A stretch of 64,000 nt of DNA, taken from the NCBI GenBank assembly GCA_965276675.1, contig OZ255624.1, positions 186,001-250,000 of the forward strand. Reading direction: 5' to 3'. This document shows positions 1 to 7,166 of this stretch, one piece after another. Under the pieces are notes generated by a model, which searched no databases, was not told the origin of the DNA, and saw only the letters and a list, made by a program, of their open reading frames with translations. The position numbers were made by a program, and so were the translations under genes. The stretch is from G965276675 sp965276675 (lineage in GTDB: Bacteria; Acidobacteriota; Terriglobia; Terriglobales; Acidobacteriaceae). Within the stretch, counting starts at the first letter, position 1, and every line of letters starts with the position of its first letter.

Positions 1-7
1 AGACACG

Positions 8-631
8 ATGGCCTATTTACTACCGATGGAGTACGAAAGCTATGGCTTAGCAGCAGACACTTCAGATGACTGGATTACCACGGCTTCAGCCATGATCGAA
101 GCGCATTGCCGCAGGACAAGCCTGGGATCGGGGCAGTACCAGGAGCGGCTGCGGGTGGTGGAGGGTAGCCAATCGGTGCGGCTGAGCTATTTGCCATTGC
201 TGACGATGGCGCCTGCTACTTCGCCGCTGTTGAGCGTGGAGGGCCGGTATGGGCGGCCACGGAGAGGTGAGCTAGGAATCACGGGTCTGACGCAGGTGGC
301 GTACGCGTTCGGCCTGCCCGGGGCCTGGACGGAGCTGGATGTGGCAACGATCGACGCCGCTCCGGATACAGGTGAGCTGACGTTGCCATATAACGTGCTG
401 GGTGTTCCCTATAGCGAGCTGCGGGTGACGTATACGGCGGGCTTTGCCGCGGTGCCGGTTGCGGTGAAGGTGGCGTGTGCTCAGATCGTGAAGAATGCGC
501 AAGCTACGCCGGGACTGAATGTGAAATCGAGTCGCATGGATACGATGCAGATGCAGTATTTTTCTGGATCGCTGATGGACGAGCAGGTGCAAGCGCTGCT
601 GAGGCCGTACGTAGCGAACCGGTTGGGATAA
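8..631 (+). CDS. Phage head-tail connector-like protein (gp6/gp8 type)
   Basis: A 207-residue protein whose C-terminal half has the look of phage head-tail connector proteins: a pair of short helices near the N-terminus (DDWITTASAMIEAHCRR), a beta-rich middle, then a strand ending VTYTAGFAAVP followed by a helix VKVACAQIVKNAQ. Connectors of this class sit between portal and tail in tailed phages. It is the first gene in the window and leads a co-directional block of phage-like genes, so the portal and capsid genes would be expected just left of the window. The ATG at 8 is the only good start visible. The assignment is by overall pattern, not by a strict motif; 'prophage protein of unknown function' is the fallback. 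Confidence 0.6.
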   Translation: MAYLLPMEYESYGLAADTSDDWITTASAMIEAHCRRTSLGSGQYQERLRVVEGSQSVRLSYLPLLTMAPATSPLLSVEGRYGRPRRGELGITGLTQVAYAFGLPGAWTELDVATIDAAPDTGELTLPYNVLGVPYSELRVTYTAGFAAVPVAVKVACAQIVKNAQATPGLNVKSSRMDTMQMQYFSGSLMDEQVQALLRPYVANRLG

Positions 632-737
632 ACCGGTTTCCCGTGTGTGTTGCGGTCGCGCTTCGCGTACTGGCAGTAATGGACCCCGCACCTATCAATA
701 CTGAACCAGGACTGAATCAGGAAACGATGGATAAGCG

Positions 738-1178
738 ATGAGCGATGGAAGTGTGCGACCGGCGAATGCCGGAGGATTGCGCGCGGCGGACGTGCTGCTA
801 CGCTCGCTTGGCGGGTGTCAGGTGTTTCTGCGCATGCCGATGAGTGCTGCCGCCGGGCTGGATGGCGAGCAGCTGGGCCTATTCTTGCCGGCGTTTCAGG
901 ATCTGCCGCTGGCGCCTGCTGTCTTTCGCAAGGCGCGCGTGCCGATGGCAGCGCAGCAAGACGGGACGAAGTACGAGCTGCTGCTTTCGGCCAGTGCTGT
1001 GGCGGGACAGGTAAGTGCAACCGAGATTGGATCGGCTGACGTGCTGTTTGCGATGGCGACGGGGTTCACGATCGCGGGCAGGTTCTTTCTTATCGAAGCT
1101 ACTTCGTTTACGGAGTGGATGGGCAGCGCGTGTTTGTATCGCGTGCTGTTACGTGAAGCTGCACTGGACAATGCTTAG
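738..1178 (+). CDS. Phage-associated hypothetical protein
   Basis: A 146-residue protein I do not recognise by family. It has no signal peptide or clear membrane helix and is rich in Ala, Leu and Gly. It lies 106 bp after the connector-like gene and 25 bp before the next gene on the same strand, in the place where tailed phages usually encode head-closure or tail-completion proteins, so a minor structural role is plausible by position only. The start is the ATG at 738, with a weak purine stretch (GGAAACG) upstream. Codon use is like the neighbouring genes, which argues for a real gene rather than an out-of-frame shadow. Confidence 0.55.
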   Translation: MSDGSVRPANAGGLRAADVLLRSLGGCQVFLRMPMSAAAGLDGEQLGLFLPAFQDLPLAPAVFRKARVPMAAQQDGTKYELLLSASAVAGQVSATEIGSADVLFAMATGFTIAGRFFLIEATSFTEWMGSACLYRVLLREAALDNA

Positions 1179-1203
1179 GCAATAGAGGCGGGACGGGAGA
1201 GAG

Positions 1204-1692
1204 ATGGAGAACGCAAGAGATACGTTTTACGTCACGCTGCGGAACCGGTTAAGCGGGTTGAATCCTATGCGCACCATTCTGCTGCGCGGGATCCGGAGGC
1301 CGGGAATTCTGGTCGAGGCTAACGAGAGTGTTGTTTCACATCCGCCAGCGGACGTTTTTGTCTTGCGCTGGACGGAGACGACGGTGGACTGTACAGGCCC
1401 ATTGCCGCTGGCGCAACAGGTGTGCGAGGTCGCCTATTCGACAGAGGGAACGACAACGGCGGGCGGCCTGGATCGCGGCCGGGCCTTGATGTTGATGGAT
1501 GGCGAGCTGATGTCGATCGTCCGTCCACTTTCGGCGGCTAAGCTGGATTACACGAAGACGCCCGCGGCTGAGATGACCACGCGGCTCTTTTGGCAGGAGC
1601 CAGTATTCACGGCTGTGACGACGACACGCGACCGGTTGAGCCGGAGCGCGAAGGTGACAGTGTTCAGCTTCGAAGAGGCAGGAGAGCGATGA
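1204..1692 (+). CDS. Phage-associated protein, possible tail terminator
   Basis: A 162-residue soluble protein. The N-terminal helix (ARDTFYVTLRNRLSGLNP) followed by mixed beta segments and a mention of tail-gene neighbours resembles tail-terminator or tail-completion proteins in outline, but no diagnostic motif is visible, so the function is inferred from position. A purine-rich GGGACGGGAGAGAG precedes the ATG at 1204. The stop codon overlaps the ATG of the next gene (ATGA at 1689-1692), which points to translational coupling with the following tail gene. Confidence 0.5.
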   Translation: MENARDTFYVTLRNRLSGLNPMRTILLRGIRRPGILVEANESVVSHPPADVFVLRWTETTVDCTGPLPLAQQVCEVAYSTEGTTTAGGLDRGRALMLMDGELMSIVRPLSAAKLDYTKTPAAEMTTRLFWQEPVFTAVTTTRDRLSRSAKVTVFSFEEAGER

Positions 1693-2690
1693 GCACAGCA
1701 GCGATTACAGTTCATCCGGCAACTGGTCCGATGACACGGCGGGTGCGGAGCTATTTCGCGCCCGTCGCGCGAGTGACGGGGACACCCACGATCTTCGACC
1801 CGGCGGCAAGCGCCGGCTTCAATCCGGACGCTCCACCGGCTCCCTGGATCGACTTGGGATGGATACGGAACTTTGCGCGAACGTCTGCGACCAAGGTGCA
1901 AGCAGTGATGACGGGAGCCCCGAACGGGGCGTTATTCCAGACACGCGATGTAACGGGAGCGAGTGTGTCGTTCGAATTCGAGCAGTGGACGAAGTTGACC
2001 ATGGCTCTGTCCGCAGGAGCTCAGCATATGAATGTGCTTGCAGCGGGAAATGGTGGGTCTGGTGCGCCTGCAGGTGCTGGCTTGGGTTCGGGGAGCAAAG
2101 GCGCACCGGCGACGGCGTTGGCGAGCGTTGGATCGACGTCGAATTTTCTCGAGCTTAGCGCAGCCGACCTGAGCAAATTCAACGCAGGCTGCGTGGTGGC
2201 AGTAGATGTGGATTACCTCGGACAGACGGGCTTTGTGGGAGCGGGCATTAGCGCTGCGTATGTCACGGCGGCAGCAAATGTACAGAGCGATCCGGATTAC
2301 ATCCGGCGCGTGACGCTGAATGTAGGCCGGGTTGCGGCGGTGACGAGCAACGGCCTGCAGTTGGCTGCGCCCCTGATTGCGGGTGTGCCTACGGTGGGGA
2401 TGAAGGTGCAGCAGGTGAGCGCGTTTGTCGATCGTGAAGGGGGCACATTTTTCCAGGAATGGTCTGCGCTCTTCGCCATGGTGGGCGAGCAAGGTGACCT
2501 AGTGCTGTATCACTACCCGCGGCTGCAGGCAATGGCTGGCAGTGCGGAATCGGAGGCGAAAGTGGCCGAGCCGATACGTCAGATGCTGCTCCACGCGCAG
2601 TTCAGGGCATTGCCGGTGGTGGACGCGAACGATGGTGAACGAGTGTATTGCTTCCGGACGTATGTGCCGAGTGTGAATGCATTGATCTAG
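1689..2690 (+). CDS. Phage tail tube/sheath-like structural protein
   Basis: A 333-residue protein read from the ATG at 1689, which overlaps the previous stop codon by four bases; the same frame is open further upstream, but the coupling and the GGAGAGCG just before the ATG favour this start. The sequence is soluble and beta-rich, with a Gly/Ala/Ser-rich stretch around residues 120-150 (GNGGSGAPAGAGLGSGSKG), and internal segments such as VSFEFEQWTKLTMALSAGAQ that recall tail-tube proteins. It is followed by a much larger tail-like protein. The call is an inference from size, composition and position in the cassette; the exact structural role is not proven by any motif. Confidence 0.5.
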   Translation: MSTAAITVHPATGPMTRRVRSYFAPVARVTGTPTIFDPAASAGFNPDAPPAPWIDLGWIRNFARTSATKVQAVMTGAPNGALFQTRDVTGASVSFEFEQWTKLTMALSAGAQHMNVLAAGNGGSGAPAGAGLGSGSKGAPATALASVGSTSNFLELSAADLSKFNAGCVVAVDVDYLGQTGFVGAGISAAYVTAAANVQSDPDYIRRVTLNVGRVAAVTSNGLQLAAPLIAGVPTVGMKVQQVSAFVDREGGTFFQEWSALFAMVGEQGDLVLYHYPRLQAMAGSAESEAKVAEPIRQMLLHAQFRALPVVDANDGERVYCFRTYVPSVNALI

Positions 2691-2813
2691 AGCGATCCTC
2701 AGTGACAGATTGAGGCGCCCGGCTTGGTCTCGCCCGGGGTCTGCACTCTGCTCAGAATGACTGTTTTCAACATCGCGAAGCGACGGCACTGGACGTGCGC
2801 ACGAGGAGGCAGG

Positions 2814-5129
2814 TTGAGGATCACGATTGAAAACCAGGATGGACGTGGCGAAGTGGACTACACAGCCACACTTGCTGGTGAATCACCGCTTAAGATCGAG
2901 CGCAAGCTGAACTTGCCTTCCGTTTGCCTTGCGACGATGAGCACTGCAGGAACGACGGCCAACCTGCCACTGCGAAACGGACGAGTGCTGGTGACGGCGG
3001 ATGATGGCATGCTGCTGTTCAGCGGCTATGTGGCGAATGAGCCCGAATTGCTGTTCTCAGGTGTGGGACTTACGGGACCAATGTATCTCGCGCAGATATC
3101 GGCAGTGAGTGATGATGTGGTGCTAGACCGACAATTGATGGCAGCGGCGCCACCCAATGTTTCACAGGGAGCAGCGCAACTGCTGACGACCATAACCGCT
3201 CGCGTGAACAGTGAAGCTGGTGTATCAGCGTCCGAAAGCACGGCGGTAGTGGGAGGTTTTACCCCACAGGCCAGCCAGACATGGTCAGAGAATGCAGGAA
3301 CGCTGGCGACGATAGCAAGAGCTGCGTATCGGGTCGTGAATGGGCAAGTCAACATGAGCGACATTGGTACATCCGTGCATGTCTTGAGCGAGACGGACGG
3401 GAGTCTGAGCCTGCAAGGCCTGAGTGCCTCGCGGACAAAGATGCTGGTGAATGATGTAACTGTGTGTGGCGAGGAAGAGCCGCAGGCGTATGTCACGGAA
3501 ATTTTTCAGGGGGATGGGACGACAACGAGCTTTACGTTGTCCGATAAGCCTTATGCGGTGAGAGGCCACAAAGCGCAGTTGCTGCTGGATCAGTTTACGG
3601 GGCCGTCGTTGAATCCACGGCTGTGGACAGTGAGCGATCCAGGGTCGCGCTTTTCGTTAACTGCTTCCGGCCTGACAGTCACCGGCGGAAATGGTCAGGA
3701 TGGGCAAACGACTGTGACAGGTCTGGATTCGATCGAGATGGGTGGCGTGCTGCTGCTCGAGGTCACCGGCGTGCAGGTCGTGGGTGCGTGCGACGGTTTC
3801 GTGGGGTGCCTATACAACGGGGCTGTTCGGCTGGCAGATCTATTCGCGGGCTTTCATGTGAAGCAGACTGCGGGTGGCACTGCGGTCACGGCAGTTGTCA
3901 AGGGAGCGGAACTGGGCGGAACCGCTCCACTGACGGTGGGACACCTGTATAGCTTGCGCCTGCGACTCCACTGCAGGGATGTGCAGCGCGTGCTGCAGAG
4001 CTATCACTGCGTGGATGACGCTGGTACGAAGGTATTTGGGGGCGATCTACTGGCAGCCGGAGCGGACTTGGTGGTGGAGGTGCAGGATATGACTCCGGGC
4101 GCTCTCCAACCGGCTATTGTGCTGTACGACGGGACAGTGGCGAATGCTCCCGCGAGCTGCTCAGTGATTGCCGTAAACAGCACGAACTTCTTTGGAAGCA
4201 TCGCGGGCATCTCTCTCAAGCAAGAGCCGGCGGTTTGGGTGACGGCGGCTGTGGCTGGTGCGGGAGCAACAACACAGCGGCTGGGAATTGCGGCGGAAGG
4301 TGCGGATGCACGACTTTTGGTTGGAGGTAAGCTGACGTTTTACGCCACAAGCACGCCGAGAAATGGCGAGCTGATCCATGTCTCGTATCGTACCGGGGGC
4401 AGGTCAGTGGCGCGCATGAAAAATGCAACGAGCGTTGCTGCGGAGGGCAGCGCTGGGATGCCAGGTACGGCGCAGCTGATATGCAGCGCGAGAGTCCCGG
4501 CTACGCGCAGTTCGGCCGATTGCGAGAACGCAGCACTGGCATTGCTAGATGTAGCGAGCAGCCGAGGAGCGGCTTGGCAGGGGCGCTATTCCGCTCCGAA
4601 TATGAATGCTACTGGCGATGTGTGGCCTGGGGATGTGCTCGCCGTGATCGCGCCTTCCGCAGGCCTGAACACCAAGCTTGTGGTGAGGGCGGTGACGGTG
4701 ACATGCGAAAACTGCGTGCCGGAGCTGCTGCAGTATTCGATTGCGTTCGCGAATGATTGGGCAGAGACGCTGTCCTTAAGGGTTTCATCGTCGATCCCGG
4801 AGCAGGTATGGTTGCCTCCTGTTGCGCTCACCGCAGCAGTGGCGCTCCCTAGCCTGAACAGTTTGGCAGTGACTGGAGTTACAACAACGGAAATTGATAT
4901 CAGTGCTGGTGTGAGTGCGCCAGCAGGTGGGGGCTTTGAAGTGCGGCGCGTCGATTGGAGATTCAAGGCGGGGAGCGATGGAGATCTGGTACTGCGCAGT
5001 CCGGTACCCAACTTCAGCGTTCCACGAGAGACACCAGTCGAACAATACTACGTGCGGATGTATGACGGCGCACAGCCGCCGAACTATTCGCGGTTTTCGA
5101 GTGCCGTGTTCGTCAGCGTGATGATGTAG
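2814..5129 (+). CDS. Large phage tail/baseplate-like protein, probable TTG start
   Basis: A 771-residue protein if read from TTG 2814, which has AGGAGG at 2804-2809. In-frame starts at 2724 and 2757 exist, but the sequence they add (2700-2813) looks like a degenerate intergenic repeat (CTGCTCAGAATGAC) and lacks a ribosome-binding site. The protein is soluble and mostly beta, with a first domain like tail hub proteins (LFSGYVANEPELLFSGVG), a segment QGDGTTTSFTLSDKP near residue 245 typical of phage tail modules, a jelly-roll-like middle, and a C-terminal fibronectin-like part. It probably forms part of a baseplate or tail tip. No tape-measure gene is visible beside it, which is odd for an intact tail cassette. 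Confidence 0.6.
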   Translation: MRITIENQDGRGEVDYTATLAGESPLKIERKLNLPSVCLATMSTAGTTANLPLRNGRVLVTADDGMLLFSGYVANEPELLFSGVGLTGPMYLAQISAVSDDVVLDRQLMAAAPPNVSQGAAQLLTTITARVNSEAGVSASESTAVVGGFTPQASQTWSENAGTLATIARAAYRVVNGQVNMSDIGTSVHVLSETDGSLSLQGLSASRTKMLVNDVTVCGEEEPQAYVTEIFQGDGTTTSFTLSDKPYAVRGHKAQLLLDQFTGPSLNPRLWTVSDPGSRFSLTASGLTVTGGNGQDGQTTVTGLDSIEMGGVLLLEVTGVQVVGACDGFVGCLYNGAVRLADLFAGFHVKQTAGGTAVTAVVKGAELGGTAPLTVGHLYSLRLRLHCRDVQRVLQSYHCVDDAGTKVFGGDLLAAGADLVVEVQDMTPGALQPAIVLYDGTVANAPASCSVIAVNSTNFFGSIAGISLKQEPAVWVTAAVAGAGATTQRLGIAAEGADARLLVGGKLTFYATSTPRNGELIHVSYRTGGRSVARMKNATSVAAEGSAGMPGTAQLICSARVPATRSSADCENAALALLDVASSRGAAWQGRYSAPNMNATGDVWPGDVLAVIAPSAGLNTKLVVRAVTVTCENCVPELLQYSIAFANDWAETLSLRVSSSIPEQVWLPPVALTAAVALPSLNSLAVTGVTTTEIDISAGVSAPAGGGFEVRRVDWRFKAGSDGDLVLRSPVPNFSVPRETPVEQYYVRMYDGAQPPNYSRFSSAVFVSVMM

Positions 5130-5185
5130 CGCACAGGCACTTGTTGTAATGAGCGGGCCGGATACCGGCAGTGACAGAGGAGAGA

Positions 5186-5404
5186 ATGAGCGAGTTTGAA
5201 GCGCGAGTTTTGGCGGACTTGTGCGTGCTGAAGAGCCAGATGACATCACTGCTGGGGGATGCTCAGCCCGGTCGCATGTCGGTGCTGGAGGAGCGCGTAG
5301 AGAAACACGAGGCGAGTCTGGAGAGAGTCAAGGGATTTGCAGGGGCACTCGGGATTCTGTTTGCTCTGATCCATGTGGCATTGGAGTATTTCAGGAAAGT
5401 GTAG
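5186..5404 (+). CDS. Small coiled-coil plus membrane-anchor protein, XhlA/holin-like
   Basis: A 72-residue protein: a charged helix (MSEFEARVLADL), a second coiled-coil helix (SVLEERVEKHEASLERV), then one membrane helix (GFAGALGILFALIHVALEYF) near the C-terminus. This order matches the haemolysin XhlA family found in phage lysis cassettes, where the protein helps holin action at the cytoplasmic membrane. A GTG at 5171 is also in frame, but GAGGAG at 5177-5182 fits the ATG at 5186 better. It ends the phage-like block; no endolysin gene follows, because purE begins 55 bp downstream. XhlA-like is an inference from architecture. Confidence 0.55.
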   Translation: MSEFEARVLADLCVLKSQMTSLLGDAQPGRMSVLEERVEKHEASLERVKGFAGALGILFALIHVALEYFRKV

Positions 5405-5447
5405 ATCTGTAGGCCGTTGGCGGGGGATTTCATGGTTTGAGCCGCCG

Positions 5448-5453
5448 TATAAT
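5448..5453 (+). promoter_or_regulatory. -10 box (TATAAT) of purE, near-leaderless
   Basis: A perfect TATAAT lies six bases before the purE ATG at 5460. A transcript starting the usual 6-8 bases after the box would begin at or very near the A of the start codon, and there is no Shine-Dalgarno sequence. No convincing -35 box is seen at 16-18 bp. Confidence 0.6.
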
Positions 5454-5459
5454 TCCACA

Positions 5460-5951
5460 ATGCCTTCGTCTCCTTTGGTCGGTGTAGTGATGGGTAGCAA
5501 GAGTGACTATCCAGTGATGGAGCCGTGCATCGAGCTTCTGGGAGAGCTGGGGATTCCGTTCGAGGTGCGCGTAGTGTCGGCGCATCGCACGCCGGACTGG
5601 CTGTTTCAGTATGCCGAGGAGAGCGAGTCACGAGGGCTGCAGGTGGTCATTGCAGCTGCGGGTGGAGCTGCCCACCTGCCCGGAATGATTGCGGCAAAGA
5701 CGCTGGTGCCGGTGCTTGGCGTTCCAGTACCATCGACACTGCTGAACGGAGTGGACTCCCTGTTGTCCATTGTGCAGATGCCCAAGGGAGTGCCGGTGGG
5801 AACATTGGCGATCGGGAGACCGGGTGCAGCGAATGCCGCATTGCTGGCAGCGCAGATACTGGCGACACACGATGAAGCATTGCGCGAACGGCTGCGAGAA
5901 TGGCGAGTCGCGCGCAGGGATGAAGTGCTAGCGCAGGAGCTGTCGCAGTGA
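5460..5951 (+). CDS. purE: N5-carboxyaminoimidazole ribonucleotide mutase (PurE)
   Basis: A 163-residue cytosolic enzyme of purine synthesis that isomerises N5-CAIR to CAIR. Family signatures are clear: GSKSDYPVM near residue 11, SAHRTP near 41, and the glycine-rich AAAGGAAHLPGM loop near 65, followed by GVPVPS and a helix with SIVQMPKGVPVGT that is highly conserved in class I PurE. Length is normal for the bacterial family. The open frame extends upstream to 5373, but the conserved protein begins at the ATG at 5460. The stop overlaps the GTG of purK (GTGA), so the two are translationally coupled and likely one transcript ending at the hairpin after purK. Confidence 0.97.
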   Translation: MPSSPLVGVVMGSKSDYPVMEPCIELLGELGIPFEVRVVSAHRTPDWLFQYAEESESRGLQVVIAAAGGAAHLPGMIAAKTLVPVLGVPVPSTLLNGVDSLLSIVQMPKGVPVGTLAIGRPGAANAALLAAQILATHDEALRERLREWRVARRDEVLAQELSQ

Positions 5952-7099
5952 GCGCGATCTTGCCGGGATCAACGATTGGCATCTTAGGCGGGGGACAACT
6001 GGGTCGCATGGCCGCGATGGCCGCGCGATCCCTTGGCTATCGAGTGCAGGTGATGGACCCGGACCCTTCATGCCCGGCGCGCTTTGTCGTGGATGCATGC
6101 TTTGAAGGCAGTTGGAATGACGCAAAGGTCGCCGGCGATCTGGCACGGGGCTGCGATGTGGTCACACTGGAGATCGAGCAGCTATCGCTAGACTGCTTAC
6201 GAACTGCAGCCAAGTATGCGCCGGTGAGGCCATCTGCTGCGCTGCTTGAGGTGATTCAGGATCGGGCCACACAGAAAGAGTGGCTGCGTTTACACCAGAT
6301 CCCGGTGGGACCGTCTCGGCTGGTGAATTCTGCGGCCGGGATGGCTGATGCACTCGACGCATTCGGGCACGATTGCTTCGTGAAAAGCGCGCGGGGCGGG
6401 TACGACGGAAGAAGTCAGGTGCGCGTGAAGCCCGATGAGAGTGCGGATCTTGGCGCACTTGCGCTGGGCGCGAAGATCTGGGCCGAGCTGGGAGAAGCTC
6501 TATGCGTGGCCGAGAAGGCAGTTGCTCTCGATCGTGAGATTTCAGTGCTAGTGGCGCGGAATCCGAGTGGCGAGTTGAAGAGTTTTCCCAGCGCTACGAA
6601 TCATCATGAGCATCAGATTCTGTCATGGAGTGTGATTCCTTCTTCGATTCCGGCTGCGTTGGAGGAAAGGGCGCAGAGCATAGCTTGCGAGCTAGCGGGA
6701 AAACTGGAACTTGAGGGCATTCTGGCCGTCGAGATGTTCGTGACAAAAGAGGGAGAGTTGCTGGTTAACGAGATGGCGCCGCGGCCGCACAACAGTTATC
6801 ACGCCAGTGAACGCGCCTGCGTGACTAGTCAGTTTGAGCAGCACGTGCGGGCGGTGTGCGATCTGCCACTCGGTCAGGTGGAAGTCGTGCGGCCTGCAGC
6901 CATTGCGAACCTGCTGGGCGATATCTGGCTGAACGGGGGGCCGCAGTTCGATCGCGCGCTTGCTGTACCCGGCGTTGGATTGCATTTATACGAGAAACAC
7001 ACGCCGCGCAAGGGCCGCAAGATGGGGCATCTTTCGGCAGTCGGAGATACTCCGGAAGAGGCTGTGGCGCGCGTGCTGGAAGCTCGTGGTCGCTTGTAA
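5948..7099 (+). CDS. purK: N5-carboxyaminoimidazole ribonucleotide synthase (PurK)
   Basis: A 383-residue ATP-grasp enzyme that carboxylates AIR with bicarbonate and ATP to N5-CAIR, the substrate of PurE. The N-terminal dinucleotide-like fold carries IGILGGGQLGRM (residues about 10-21); the ATP-grasp region runs from about residue 105 to 290 and includes FVKSARGGYDGRSQ and the metal-binding stretch NEMAPRPHNSYH. A C-terminal PurK domain follows (HLYEKHTPRKGRKMGH). Translation starts at GTG 5948, overlapping the purE stop by four bases. The purE-purK order and coupling match the classical operon. Confidence 0.97.
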   Translation: MSAILPGSTIGILGGGQLGRMAAMAARSLGYRVQVMDPDPSCPARFVVDACFEGSWNDAKVAGDLARGCDVVTLEIEQLSLDCLRTAAKYAPVRPSAALLEVIQDRATQKEWLRLHQIPVGPSRLVNSAAGMADALDAFGHDCFVKSARGGYDGRSQVRVKPDESADLGALALGAKIWAELGEALCVAEKAVALDREISVLVARNPSGELKSFPSATNHHEHQILSWSVIPSSIPAALEERAQSIACELAGKLELEGILAVEMFVTKEGELLVNEMAPRPHNSYHASERACVTSQFEQHVRAVCDLPLGQVEVVRPAAIANLLGDIWLNGGPQFDRALAVPGVGLHLYEKHTPRKGRKMGHLSAVGDTPEEAVARVLEARGRL

Positions 7100-7110
7100 G
7101 TTGATTGACG

Positions 7111-7151
7111 GCAAAAAGGGGGCAGGCCAACTTGGTCTGCCCCCTTTTTGC
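7111..7151. terminator. Bidirectional intrinsic terminator between purK and the E2 gene
   Basis: A perfect 15-bp stem (7111-7125 with 7137-7151) encloses an 11-base loop. The stem begins with an A-tract and ends with a T-tract, so it can work on both strands: for purK reading right and for the E2 gene reading left. It sits exactly between the two convergent genes. Confidence 0.95.
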
Positions 7152-7166
7152 TTACTGGTGTTAGTT

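Noticed and set aside
475..741. 88-residue plus-strand frame overlapping the connector gene
   Set aside because: Out of frame with the connector protein and rich in Cys/Ala/Arg without motif; a shadow frame.
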